A stretch of DNA of 64,000 nt from Ferruginibacter sp. Lineage in GTDB: Bacteria; Bacteroidota; Bacteroidia; Chitinophagales; Chitinophagaceae. This document shows, piece by piece, positions 37,561 to 47,455 of this stretch. The notes beneath the pieces are model-generated. The model did no database searches, was not told the DNA's origin, and worked only from the letters and a program-made list of their open reading frames with translations. A program made the translations under genes and the position numbers. Where the stretch lies: the NCBI RefSeq assembly GCF_028288465.1, contig NZ_JAQBNR010000039.1:55642-119641 (forward strand). Reading direction: 5' to 3'. How positions within the stretch are numbered: position 1 is the stretch's first letter; each line of letters begins with the position of its first letter.

Positions 37561-39567
37561 TTAAATTGGTAACTGAATAATAAACACTGTTCCTTCTCCT
37601 TCCTCGTCCGTACCGGGCCTGGCGGATTTTGTGCCGACTTTTATTTCTCCTCCATGCGCTTTCACAATATCATAACTTAAACTCAACCCTAACCCGGTGC
37701 CTTGCCCTGTCGGCTTGGTAGTAAAGAATGGCTGAAAGATCTTTTCTTTAATGCCTGCAGGTATCCCATTGCCATTGTCGCAAACCGTTAGTTCAATTGT
37801 GCTACCATTCTTTTTAGTGCTGATGGAAACTGTTGGCTGGTACTCACTGCTTGCAGTCTTTTGCTTTTCAGCTACGGCATAAAATGCATTGTTAAACAGG
37901 TTCAGCAGTACTCTTCCAACATCCTGCGGAATGATATTTATGTTGCCGATGGTTAGATCGTAACTAGTATTGAGCATGGCGTTAAATAATTTGTCTTTAG
38001 CCCTTAGGCCATGATAACTCAGCCGCAGGTATTCATCTGCCAGGGCGTTAATATCTGTGGGCTCTTTTGTACCGGAGGTTTGCCTGGAATGTTGCAACAT
38101 ACCTTTTACAATGGCATCTGCACGCTTGCCGTGATGGGTGATTTTTTCTGAATTGTCTATCACATCATTTGCAATGGCTTTCACTTCTTCGGTGTTTCCT
38201 TTATCTGCTTCTTCTTTCAACTCCATCAGCAGCTCTGTGTTAATCTCACTAAAGTTGTTGACGAAGTTTAACGGGTTTTGTATTTCGTGTGCAATGCCGG
38301 CCGTGAGTTCGCCAAGGCTCGCCATTTTTTCTGATTGGATAAGCTGTGCCTGGGTAGATTTTAATTCAGTTAATGTGTTTTCTACTTTTTGCTTTTGTTC
38401 CTGCAACACAATATTTGCAGTATGTTTTTGGCGGTTGTTCCGGTAAAGAAATATCCCAACCACTACAAAGAAAAATAAACAAACCCCCATGATGTATTCC
38501 TTCATCCGGTTGTTATAAGCGGTCTGCTGTTCCATCGCTTCAATATTGCGTAACTTTTCATGGAAAGACAATGCCTGTAACCTGTTTATATTACTCTCGC
38601 TAAAAATCGCTGCATTTATTTTCGACTCCTGCCTGGAATAATAATAGGCACTGTCTGTTTGATGCAGTGTATCAAAAATCTGTTGCAGGTAAACAACTGC
38701 CTTTAACCGCACAGCGTTGCTGTTAGCCGTATTGCCCAGATTAATAAACTGGCGGCAAAATGATGCAGCTTGCTTAAGCCGGGAAGCCTGTATTAAATAC
38801 TTGATATAGGTGTCATAAAAAAGCGCCCTTAAAGAGCTTAGTTTTATATTAGGTAGTATACTTAGTGCTTTTGTAAAAGCACTGTCGGCATTAGCGGTAT
38901 CATTGGCCAGGGCATAAGCAGCTCCTGTTAAACAAATGGAGGCCATGTCATACAAGGCAATACCAAGTTTACCTGAGGTTTCAATACTTAACCTGGCGTA
39001 ATGTAAAGCCGAGTCGGCTTTGTTAATATCAAGATAGTAACTACAGAGGTTATTCTGATATTGTATCAACATAAAATTATACAGCGGCGACGATTGATCG
39101 GGCAGGTTCTCACCACCTTTGATCGTGTAGTCATACTCAGCCTGATAATTTTTAAATTCGCTGTACACAAGGCTTATATCAAAATATAAAGAGCTAAGGC
39201 GTCGCTTATCTTTTGCTTTTTCCGCCAGCGGAATGCCTTTGAAAAAGTATTCAAGTCCGGAAATATAATCGGCTTTACTGAAAGCAAAGTAAGCACCGAT
39301 CCAGTTATAGCTAATGGCCAACAAAGAATCGCTTTTTAATTGCTGCGCAATGCTGAGCAATTGTATGCACAATGAAGAATCAACATCGTTAGAAGTGTTG
39401 TTGGAATGTTCAAGTTCGTTCCTGATAAAGTTGAATTGCTGCATCGGTTCCGAAAGGCTAGACAATTTTAGCTGAACGCCGGTAAGACCTTGTTTTTGTG
39501 CCTGGCAATTAAAAATAAATAGGATCCAGAAAATTGTTACTGATACTATCTTAAGCGTTTTATGCAT
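37561..39567 (-). CDS. TPR histidine kinase
   Basis: The 668-residue kinase has a signal peptide ending near CQAQ (residue 24), a periplasmic TPR-like region (about 30-345) less regular than in the neighbours, a membrane helix (about 358-374), coiled coil and core with phospho-acceptor His427. The HATPase has N-box NLFNNAFYAVA, G1 DNGNGIP and GTGLGLS. The C-terminal tail carries an extra KSARPGTDEEG between the last strands, encoded by the palindrome-like DNA at 37603-37629. It precedes the next kinase by four bases. No response regulator is near. Confidence 0.93.
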   Translation of the reverse strand: MHKTLKIVSVTIFWILFIFNCQAQKQGLTGVQLKLSSLSEPMQQFNFIRNELEHSNNTSNDVDSSLCIQLLSIAQQLKSDSLLAISYNWIGAYFAFSKADYISGLEYFFKGIPLAEKAKDKRRLSSLYFDISLVYSEFKNYQAEYDYTIKGGENLPDQSSPLYNFMLIQYQNNLCSYYLDINKADSALHYARLSIETSGKLGIALYDMASICLTGAAYALANDTANADSAFTKALSILPNIKLSSLRALFYDTYIKYLIQASRLKQAASFCRQFINLGNTANSNAVRLKAVVYLQQIFDTLHQTDSAYYYSRQESKINAAIFSESNINRLQALSFHEKLRNIEAMEQQTAYNNRMKEYIMGVCLFFFVVVGIFLYRNNRQKHTANIVLQEQKQKVENTLTELKSTQAQLIQSEKMASLGELTAGIAHEIQNPLNFVNNFSEINTELLMELKEEADKGNTEEVKAIANDVIDNSEKITHHGKRADAIVKGMLQHSRQTSGTKEPTDINALADEYLRLSYHGLRAKDKLFNAMLNTSYDLTIGNINIIPQDVGRVLLNLFNNAFYAVAEKQKTASSEYQPTVSISTKKNGSTIELTVCDNGNGIPAGIKEKIFQPFFTTKPTGQGTGLGLSLSYDIVKAHGGEIKVGTKSARPGTDEEGEGTVFIIQLPI
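37603..37629 (-). repeat. GC-rich palindrome-like insert in kinase coding sequence
   Basis: The minus strand contains TCCGCCAGGCCCGGTACGGA and encodes SARPGTD. It resembles the insert at 35703-35735. Confidence 0.5.
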
Positions 39568-39737
39568 TAATTAAAAATTGACTTGTAAATATTATACCCT
39601 AATCCTTTATTCGTTCCCAATATTATCTAACTACCATTGCTTTCATAATAGCATAATCCAATTTATTTTGTTACCAGCATCAGTTACCTAATCATCTGTT
39701 GTTGTGTCACCCGCTTGTGCTTTCTGTTCATTGTTAA

Positions 39738-39788
39738 GCTAAGCATACAAAAGTGCGAAGCAACGCAAGTACCATATATATGCTTAGC
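39738..39788. repeat. 10-bp perfect inverted repeat between kinase genes
   Basis: GCTAAGCATA (39738-39747) and TATGCTTAGC (39779-39788) can pair around a 31-nt loop that itself has a TGCG/CGCA pair. It lies in the 244-bp gap after one kinase and before the next. There is no T run in the direction of transcription, so it may be an RNA structure or regulator site rather than a terminator. Confidence 0.5.
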
Positions 39789-39811
39789 ATAGCTCACCAA
39801 TTTGTATTTAG

Positions 39812-41806
39812 CTAAATGGGCAATTGCATTATAAATACCGTTCGTTCTCCTTCTTTTGTTTCTACTTTTATTTCTCCTCCATGTGCTTTTATAATGTCAT
39901 AGCACAAACTTAGACCCAGCCCTGTTCCTTGCCCTGTCGGTTTTGTAGTGAAGAATGGCTGAAATATTTTATCGACTATTTTTTGAGGGATGCCGTTACC
40001 ATTGTCTTTCACAGAGATCAAAACTTTACCCCCATCACCTAAAGGAGCGCCAGTTCTTTGGGTTGTTACAGTTACTACAGGTTCATAGGTGTTGCCTTCT
40101 GCTTTAGGCTTTAAGCTTTCCGCTTTTTGCTTTTCGTTCACGGCATAAAATGCATTGTTATATAAATTCAATAACACTCTTCCTATATCTTGCGGAATGA
40201 TATTGATGTTACCAATACTTTCATCAAAATCCGTTTGTAACACCACGTTAAACGATTTGTCTTTTGCACGAAGGCCGTGATAGGAGAGGCGGAGGTATTC
40301 ATCAGCCAAAGCATTGATGCTGGTAAGCTCTTTTTGCCTGCTGCTGGTGCGACTGTGCTGGAGCATTCCTTTTACAATAGCTTCGGCACGTTTACCGTGA
40401 TGATTTATTTTTTTTGAATTTTCTGCAATATCATTTAATAATTCATTTTCTAACTGCTCATCTCTTTCATTATTCACTTTTAATTTTTCACATTTCAATT
40501 CCTCAATTAATTCTGTATTTACTTCACTAAAATTATTGACAAAGTTTAACGGGTTTTGTATCTCGTGTGCAATGCCTGCGGTAAGTTCTCCCAGGCTTGC
40601 CATTTTCTCTGATTGTATCAGTTGCGATTGTGTATCTTTTAAGTCACGGAGGGTTTTCTCTAATACCTTGTTGGCTTTTTGCTTTAGCCTGTTGTTTCTG
40701 TATAATAATAACGCCGCCAAAAGAAGAATGGCCACGCCACCTGTAAAACCAAATTGTTTTAACCTGATCTCGTTAGCCTTTATGTTTTCCGTAGCCTGTC
40801 TTTCTCTTTCCTGTTGTTCGGCTAGTGTTTTTTGCAGGGCTATTATCTTGTCCTGCCCATACATTTTAATGTACATCGCCTCATATATTTTTCGGTAATA
40901 GAGCGCCTTCGCCACATCTCTGGTTTCAAATTCCGTTGCAAGCAGGAGGCTGTTGATTAGGATGCCTTCATTCAATTGTATGTTTTCAGCAAGGGTTTGT
41001 CCCTTTATTGCGTAGTAAATGGTAGAGTCAGGCTGATTGAGTGCCTTATATAATTTTGCCGTACTGTTATTGGCCCAGATAAGGCTATATAGATCATTGT
41101 CTTTGGTATCAATTGAAATGGCCCGCTGCAGGTATTCTTTTGCAGTAGTATAGTTGCCGAGACTTGTATGAATGTTGCCCAATACCTCCAGTATGATCGC
41201 CAGTGTCTTTTTATTTTGGGTGTCATTATATAGGTTTTGCATACATAACAAAGCGCTGTCTTTTTTATTGGTAGCCATATAGGTATTGGTGATGGCAATT
41301 TCATTTTCTACATTGTAGCCGCCCCAGGAATTTCCTTTGAATAATGCTCTTGCCTTTAGTGAAAAGGCAAGGGAAAGGGTATAGTCTGATAAATCCTGGT
41401 AGGTATAGCCCAGTTCCAAAAGGCTGATCGCCTTTTCTCTTTTGAAGTGAAATTTTTCACTTAGTTCCAGTGCCTTAAATGCGTATTGCAGCGCTTCAGG
41501 ATAATTACCCTGCCGCAGGTAAAGATTTCCAAATCCAATCAATGCATTTGCTTTTCCCCTGGCGAAGTCAATTTTTTCAGAAAGTTTTAAGGCTTTTTCT
41601 GCATACAATAAAGAAGAATCAAAGTCAGAATAGGCATACTCGTAACTAAGTCCGGCCCAGATAAGTGCCCGGCTGGTATCGGTGCCGGCTTTTTCAAGTT
41701 CCTGTTTTAAGTCAATGGTTTGGTAGGATGAGGTATTATTCTTCTGGCCATAGCCGAAACTATTCAGGAAGAAAATAAATACAATAAAAAGAATAATTTT
41801 TTTCAT
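39812..41806 (-). CDS. TPR histidine kinase
   Basis: From the ATG at 41806 the protein has 664 residues with a signal peptide (MKKIILFIVFIFFLNSFGYGQ), clear TPR repeats (about 40-330; LIGFGNLYLRQGNYPEALQY, LEVLGNIHTSLGNYTTAKEY), a long coiled stretch, a membrane helix (GFTGGVAILLLAALLLY, about 355-371), coiled coil and kinase core with a phospho-acceptor His near residue 420. N-box NLYNNAFYAVN, G1 DNGNGIP and GTGLGLS are intact. A linker KQKAESLKPKAEGN matches the repeat-expanded linker of the kinase at 35487. An ATG at 41851 would overlap the upstream gene and bury the signal. The start is four bases after the giant kinase stop. Confidence 0.93.
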   Translation of the reverse strand: MKKIILFIVFIFFLNSFGYGQKNNTSSYQTIDLKQELEKAGTDTSRALIWAGLSYEYAYSDFDSSLLYAEKALKLSEKIDFARGKANALIGFGNLYLRQGNYPEALQYAFKALELSEKFHFKREKAISLLELGYTYQDLSDYTLSLAFSLKARALFKGNSWGGYNVENEIAITNTYMATNKKDSALLCMQNLYNDTQNKKTLAIILEVLGNIHTSLGNYTTAKEYLQRAISIDTKDNDLYSLIWANNSTAKLYKALNQPDSTIYYAIKGQTLAENIQLNEGILINSLLLATEFETRDVAKALYYRKIYEAMYIKMYGQDKIIALQKTLAEQQERERQATENIKANEIRLKQFGFTGGVAILLLAALLLYRNNRLKQKANKVLEKTLRDLKDTQSQLIQSEKMASLGELTAGIAHEIQNPLNFVNNFSEVNTELIEELKCEKLKVNNERDEQLENELLNDIAENSKKINHHGKRAEAIVKGMLQHSRTSSRQKELTSINALADEYLRLSYHGLRAKDKSFNVVLQTDFDESIGNINIIPQDIGRVLLNLYNNAFYAVNEKQKAESLKPKAEGNTYEPVVTVTTQRTGAPLGDGGKVLISVKDNGNGIPQKIVDKIFQPFFTTKPTGQGTGLGLSLCYDIIKAHGGEIKVETKEGERTVFIMQLPI

Positions 41807-41810
41807 GTTT

Positions 41811-44800
41811 TTAGTTTGCCGGTAATTGAACCAGGAATTCAGCCCCTTCATTTTCGTTCGTTTTTACCCTTAGTTCACCACCATGTGCTTTTACAATATC
41901 ATAGACCAACGATAAACCTAAACCTGTTCCCTGGCCGGTGGGTTTTGTAGTAAAGAATGGCTGAAATATTTTGTCTTTTACCGGCGAAGGAATTCCGTTT
42001 CCATTATCGGCCACGCTGATTTCAATTTGATCATTTATTTTTTTTGTACTGACTGAAACGGTGGGTTCATATTTAACTGCTGCAGGGTTTGCAACAAGCG
42101 ACTGATTCTTTTCATTTACTGCGTAAAATGCGTTGGAAATTAAATTTAATATCACTCTTCCAATATCCTGAGGAACGATATTAATGGTACCAATTGCATC
42201 ATCATAATTCGTTTTTAATGTGGCGTTAAATGATTTGTCTTTTGCACGCAAACCATGGTACGCCAACCGTAAATATTCATCCGCCAACGCATTGATGTCG
42301 GTGGGCTCTTTGTGACTGCTGCTGCTGCGGCTATGTTGCAGCATTCCTTTTACAATGCCATCAGCACGTTTGCCATGGTGATTTATTTTTTCTAAATTCT
42401 GAATCAAATCATTCATGATTTCCTTTGCTTCTTCGGCATCCCCCTTGTCCATGGCTTCTCTCATTTCCCCCAGTAACTCTTTACTTACTTCGCTAAAGTT
42501 GTTCACGAAGTTTAACGGGTTTTGTATCTCATGTGCTATGCCTGCGGTGAGTTCGCCGAGACTAGCCATTTTTTCTGATTGGATCAATTGCTTTTGGGTG
42601 GCCTGCAGTTCAGTTAACGCTGCTTCTGCTTTTTGCCTCGCGTCTTTAATCACTATTAAGTCTTCTTCAGCCTGCAGGGCATGTGCTTCTGCAATTTGTA
42701 AATCGTTGAAACGGGTAAAAGTTAGATTGAACACGGCTGCAAAACGTTCCAGTAATTGCAGGGTTTCCTTTGGCTGATCATCTGGTGATGCTATACCAAT
42801 AAATCCTTTACTGAAATAAGCAATATCCTGCACTCTTCTTTTTTGAGAAAGCCCATTTTTAAATGGTACACCCAGGCTGGTCAGGTGCCTGAAATAATTT
42901 TGCAATTCATCGCCCTGCATATTAATCACCAAAGATTTTTTTTGCTGCTTCCAGCCTTCAAACATTTTAGCAAAGGATACATTATCATTCAGGTTGGCTT
43001 TAAAGGCCGTACTTATTTTAGTGCCGTCTTCATCTGTTATCCAAAATTCTGATGCCCCATTTTCATCCTTCACAATGGAAATGTATAAGCGATTTGGTTC
43101 AATGCCGAGGGCAATCAGTTGCTGAAATAACACGGCTGCGGTTTCTGCCAGCTCATCACTTTTTTGCATGGCCAGCGTCCGGCTCCTTACTTTTTCCAAA
43201 GCTCCTTCTATCTGTGCTTCCCTTGCCTGTGATTCTGCTTTCTGCAAATCAAGAAAACGGGTATAGGTTTGTTCAAAAACTTTGGCAAAACGCTTGAAAA
43301 TTTCATAGTAAGCAGCTACCCGCTCAAATGAAATAAACATGAGATATCCATGCGTAAAATAAACACAATGAATGATCTGAAAAGTTGGAATGGGAACTCC
43401 ATCCCGCCGCCAGTTTTCCATGATTACTTCCCTGAAGGTTGGGATTGTAGCCAGATACTGGTAATGGACTTCCAGTTCCTTTCCACTTTGCTCTATCACA
43501 AACAAAGGCTTGCCGGTTTGCGCAGCTTCATAAATCTTCTGGTACACATCTTTTGAACTGTCGGTTTTAAAGGGTGGCAGAAGACCACTGATGGACCCCA
43601 TCCATGCGGTTGCGGCTTTTCGGTCATCGTCCCAGATATTAAAACCACATGCAAGAGGGGGTAAACCCAACGACTCAACTTGCCGGAAGAGCAGCAGTGA
43701 AGCGGCCTGCAATTCATCGCTATGTTGCATCGCCATTGTTCTTGCCCGCACTCTTTCCAATGCCAATTCTATTTCTGCTTCTCTGGTTTGTGCTTCTGCT
43801 TTTTGGAGGTCGAGGAAGCGTGTGTAAGCCTGCTCGAATACTTTGGCAAATCTTATAAAAACCTGTTCATCAGGATATTCCTCCAACGTAATCGTTAGCA
43901 CATATCCATATTTGAAATATGCGGCATGCCATGTTTGCCTTGTTGGAAATGAAAGACCGGAAGCAAGTATGTTTTCAAAAAACGTCTTAACTGACGGAAC
44001 TGAAAGCATATAGTCATAATGATCATTCAATGCCTTGCCTTCGAGGGTGTTTTTACATAAATCCATTTTGTTTTTCCAGCCTTCGTACATTTTTTTATGC
44101 GTAGCATCCTTTGTATGGGGAATAGCAATGGGCGGAAGTACACCGTTTTCATTGGCAAACCAAACTTCATCATCATCCGATGCCGGCTTGCATAATACAA
44201 ATCCGCAGCCCCACAAATTGCCGCCCAAATTTCTTAGCTGCTGAAATAAGACATTGGCTACATCTGTCAGTTCAGCACTTTGATGCATGGCCATGCTTCT
44301 TGACCTTACTCTTTCCAGTGATGCTTCGATCTGTGCTTCCCTTGCCTGTGCCTCGGCTCTTTGAAGATCAAGAAAGCGGGTGTAAGTTTGTTCAAACACT
44401 TTTGCAAACCGTTTGAAAATAGTATAAGATTCAGGAGATGGCTGCAAAGTAATAAAAAGCAAATTACCATGAGAAAAATTGAATGCATTGTGCACCTGCC
44501 GTACAGGCGTTTGCACCCCTGCCGCCTCAGATTTTTTGAAGGCTTCGTCTAGTAATGGAAAAGATCTTAGATAGCGGTAAAACTCCTGCATTTCGTTGCC
44601 TGTAAAATCATGAATGATATATTCTTCCTGATTTTTCCAGGATTGAAATTGCTGTTTGTGCCACTCAATGTCAAACGCAGGCATTTTAAAAGGCGGGTTA
44701 ACAGAGCCATCGGCATTGCACATCCACGATATCAATTCCGTATTTTCGTTTTCCCAAACTGTAAACCCGCTACTATAGCAATTAATACCCAGCGTTATTA

Positions 44801-47366
44801 CCTGGGCAAAAAGCAACGATGCTACTTGTGCTAACTCGTCACTTTTTTGCATCGCCATCGTTCTTGCCCGCACCCTTTCCAATGCCAATTCTATTTCAGC
44901 TTCCCTTGCCTGCGCTTCTGCTTTTTGCAGATCAAGAAAACGGGTATAGGTTTGTTCGAATACACCTGCAAAACGTTTAAAAATATCCCAGGCCCATGGC
45001 ACCTGCCCGCAGGTGATAAAGATTAAATTCCCCTGTGCAAAGTTGGCGACGTTGTTTACCTGTGACTGGGGAAGTTTAAAACCGCCGTCCATATGCTGCT
45101 GCATGATCCTTTCAAAACCGGGAAGACTTCTCATGTACCTATAGTGTGCTTCCAGCGCATCGTCTTTAACCTCTTCGGTATAGAATTCTTCATTTAATTG
45201 TTTTGATTGGTAAAATCGTTGGAAAGTAGGGCTTTCTGTAAGGGGTATTGTAAACGGAGGTTGTAACTCATCTTTGGTACTCATCCAGCCGATACATACC
45301 TTTTCATTTTTTTGCCAGATGTTGAAGCCGCAACTCCAAACAGGTATACCCAAAGTCTGTACCTGCCTGAATAAAAGATTAGCTGCTTCGGTAAGTTCAT
45401 CGCTGTGCTGCATGGCCATTGTTCTTGCACGCACTCTTTCCAGGGCCAGTTGAATCTGCGATTCCCTTGCCTGCTCCTCTGCTTTTTGCAGATCAAGAAA
45501 ACGAACGTAAGCCTGCTCAAATACTTTTGAAAATCTTTTTAGAACCTGGAAATCTTCTGCTGTGGCAAGCTGCTCATCCCAGCTGTCAAAACCCACGGCA
45601 GCATGCTTCTCACCGGCCAGGGAAGTTGTCCACGATTTGGCTTGATGATGAAAATCTTTTAGCTCCGGGGGAAAAGTATTATGTTCCGCTACGTAGCGAA
45701 AATAATCGTTCTTGTCTTTGCCGGCATATACCCGGTTAAAGATTAATTCGCCGTTTTCCATCACCTTCAGCAAATCATTAAATATTGCGTTTTTGCTAAT
45801 AGCGGGTGTGAAAGGGATATTTATTTCGCCGGGTTCTGACAAGGTTGTGGTAGCAATCCATAATTGTATATCCCGGGTTTTTCTATCAAAAAGAAAAATG
45901 AATGCGCCGCTTAAATTAAGGCCTAGTTCCGTCCATTTTTTAAACATAACCGAGGCCACCGTTTTTAACTGATTGGATTGATGCATGGCCAGCGAAGCAG
46001 ACCGCACACTTTCCAGCGCCGCTTCTATCATTGCTTCTTTTGCCTGAGCCTCTGCTTTTTGCAGATCAAGAAAACGGGTATAGGTTTGTTCGAAGACTTT
46101 TGCAAAACGAATAAAAATATCATGGGCATCAGGTGCCGGCTCCAAAGTAATAAACAGCAGGTAACCATATTTAAAATAGGTTACATGATCTATTTGTTGA
46201 ACAGGAAAAGAGCCGCCGCTTTCCGTTAACTTTCTCAGCCCATCACCCAAAACCGGCAGCGTACATAAGTATTTGTAATGAGCAGCGCAGGCTTCGCCGG
46301 TGAATGTTTCAATGTACATTGATTTTCCTGTCTGCCCTTCTTTGTAATAACGAAGAAAGACACCTTCCCTGGGTGTTTTATAGGTTGGCATGGTACCCAT
46401 TTCGGAACTGAACCATTCAGTCGATTCTTTATCACCATAGATATTAAACCCACATCCCCTGGTTTTAATACCGAGCATCCTTACCTGGCTGTCCAACAGC
46501 AGAGACGCATCGGCCAGTTCATCACTGTGCTGCATGGCCATTGTTCTTGCCCTTACTCTTTCGAGTGCCAACTCTATCTCTGCCTCTCTTGCCTGTGCCG
46601 CTGCAGTGGTAATGTCCGTATACCTTTTATACGCCAGGTCAAATACATTGCGGAAACGTTTCAGGATATTGAGCTGTTCTTCACTGATTTTTTTAAAAGT
46701 GGATATGCCCACATTGCCCTGTTCAATGGAATAAAAATAATAGTATAGTGCACTGGTATCTTTCAGCCTGGTATCTTCATATTCACCATTTTGTTTTCTG
46801 AATGCTTTCCACTCTTCCAGCTCTGTTCCTTCTACAATAAATTCCGTGAATGCATCGGTGGCACTCTTCATTTGTTGTACCGACTTGTCGATAATTGAAT
46901 TTTTATTGTATGGAATGTTGGTAATGCTGCCGCCCGAAAAATCAGAATAATCATAGTCAGTAAAATAATTTTTATCATCGTGAAATATACCAATCAGCGA
47001 GTTTCTTATTTCAGAAAAACCCAGTTTAGTTAGTTCTTTATAATTCGCCTGGCTGATATTTAACAAGTCTTCGGGTGTGCTCATTCCCATTGCAATTGTC
47101 CGCACCCGTTCCAGCGATGCTTCAATTTCCAATTCCCTGTTTTGTGCTTCCACAGCCCTTTGCTTGTGCTCCAGTTCTTCAATTGTTTCTTCCAAAAGAA
47201 TGGCTGTCGTCTTTTTTACTTTTTCCGTTCGGTCAAGTTTAAAAGCAGTTATTTCAAATTCCTTATCTGCATCTTTTATTGATTTCAGGAGTGCATTTTT
47301 TTCCTCCGCAGTCATGTTATTGTTCTGCTCAATAAATTGTAGTATGTGTTGAAGATGCTGGTTCAT
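41811..47366 (-). CDS. Giant soluble histidine kinase with eight tandem sensor modules
   Basis: From the ATG at 47366 the protein has 1,851 residues. An N-terminal helical region (1-85) leads to eight consecutive modules of about 185 residues, then a coiled coil and kinase core with a phospho-acceptor His near 1614, N-box NLISNAFYAVN, G1 DNGNGIP and GTGLGLS. Each module starts with IELALERVRARTMAMQHSDE or a variant, and most end FAKVFEQTYTRFLDLQKAEA. The inner part has a GAF-like alternation of strands and helices with YxYLxxLP and FxxGxLxFIT segments. No membrane helix or signal peptide is seen, so it is cytoplasmic. A TTG start at 47414 is less likely. A FIST gene lies just upstream (90 bp) and a TPR kinase starts four bases downstream. 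Confidence 0.92.
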   Translation of the reverse strand: MNQHLQHILQFIEQNNNMTAEEKNALLKSIKDADKEFEITAFKLDRTEKVKKTTAILLEETIEELEHKQRAVEAQNRELEIEASLERVRTIAMGMSTPEDLLNISQANYKELTKLGFSEIRNSLIGIFHDDKNYFTDYDYSDFSGGSITNIPYNKNSIIDKSVQQMKSATDAFTEFIVEGTELEEWKAFRKQNGEYEDTRLKDTSALYYYFYSIEQGNVGISTFKKISEEQLNILKRFRNVFDLAYKRYTDITTAAAQAREAEIELALERVRARTMAMQHSDELADASLLLDSQVRMLGIKTRGCGFNIYGDKESTEWFSSEMGTMPTYKTPREGVFLRYYKEGQTGKSMYIETFTGEACAAHYKYLCTLPVLGDGLRKLTESGGSFPVQQIDHVTYFKYGYLLFITLEPAPDAHDIFIRFAKVFEQTYTRFLDLQKAEAQAKEAMIEAALESVRSASLAMHQSNQLKTVASVMFKKWTELGLNLSGAFIFLFDRKTRDIQLWIATTTLSEPGEINIPFTPAISKNAIFNDLLKVMENGELIFNRVYAGKDKNDYFRYVAEHNTFPPELKDFHHQAKSWTTSLAGEKHAAVGFDSWDEQLATAEDFQVLKRFSKVFEQAYVRFLDLQKAEEQARESQIQLALERVRARTMAMQHSDELTEAANLLFRQVQTLGIPVWSCGFNIWQKNEKVCIGWMSTKDELQPPFTIPLTESPTFQRFYQSKQLNEEFYTEEVKDDALEAHYRYMRSLPGFERIMQQHMDGGFKLPQSQVNNVANFAQGNLIFITCGQVPWAWDIFKRFAGVFEQTYTRFLDLQKAEAQAREAEIELALERVRARTMAMQKSDELAQVASLLFAQVITLGINCYSSGFTVWENENTELISWMCNADGSVNPPFKMPAFDIEWHKQQFQSWKNQEEYIIHDFTGNEMQEFYRYLRSFPLLDEAFKKSEAAGVQTPVRQVHNAFNFSHGNLLFITLQPSPESYTIFKRFAKVFEQTYTRFLDLQRAEAQAREAQIEASLERVRSRSMAMHQSAELTDVANVLFQQLRNLGGNLWGCGFVLCKPASDDDEVWFANENGVLPPIAIPHTKDATHKKMYEGWKNKMDLCKNTLEGKALNDHYDYMLSVPSVKTFFENILASGLSFPTRQTWHAAYFKYGYVLTITLEEYPDEQVFIRFAKVFEQAYTRFLDLQKAEAQTREAEIELALERVRARTMAMQHSDELQAASLLLFRQVESLGLPPLACGFNIWDDDRKAATAWMGSISGLLPPFKTDSSKDVYQKIYEAAQTGKPLFVIEQSGKELEVHYQYLATIPTFREVIMENWRRDGVPIPTFQIIHCVYFTHGYLMFISFERVAAYYEIFKRFAKVFEQTYTRFLDLQKAESQAREAQIEGALEKVRSRTLAMQKSDELAETAAVLFQQLIALGIEPNRLYISIVKDENGASEFWITDEDGTKISTAFKANLNDNVSFAKMFEGWKQQKKSLVINMQGDELQNYFRHLTSLGVPFKNGLSQKRRVQDIAYFSKGFIGIASPDDQPKETLQLLERFAAVFNLTFTRFNDLQIAEAHALQAEEDLIVIKDARQKAEAALTELQATQKQLIQSEKMASLGELTAGIAHEIQNPLNFVNNFSEVSKELLGEMREAMDKGDAEEAKEIMNDLIQNLEKINHHGKRADGIVKGMLQHSRSSSSHKEPTDINALADEYLRLAYHGLRAKDKSFNATLKTNYDDAIGTINIVPQDIGRVILNLISNAFYAVNEKNQSLVANPAAVKYEPTVSVSTKKINDQIEISVADNGNGIPSPVKDKIFQPFFTTKPTGQGTGLGLSLVYDIVKAHGGELRVKTNENEGAEFLVQLPAN
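42680..47130 (-). repeat. Eight tandem copies of a sensor module inside the giant kinase
   Basis: Copies start near 47130, 46570, 46020, 45450, 44890, 44325, 43765 and 43205, a period of about 545-575 nt. Copies 2, 4, 5 and 7 keep LALERVRARTMAMQ almost unchanged; 1, 3 and 8 have diverged most in the ligand-binding half. Confidence 0.88.
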
Positions 47367-47455
47367 TGTAGGTTTTTGTTCAGCAATGTTATTCAGTACA
47401 AGTGTGCGACGCAACCGAAGCTTAATAGCAACACTGCAGTTGGGTGCATAAAATT

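Noticed and set aside
42680..47130. CRISPR-like periodicity
   Set aside because: The period is over 540 nt and in frame within one protein; it reflects repeated protein modules.
47367..47414. Longer TTG start for the giant kinase
   Set aside because: The added residues are unlike family starts, and the ATG at 47366 begins the helical region directly.
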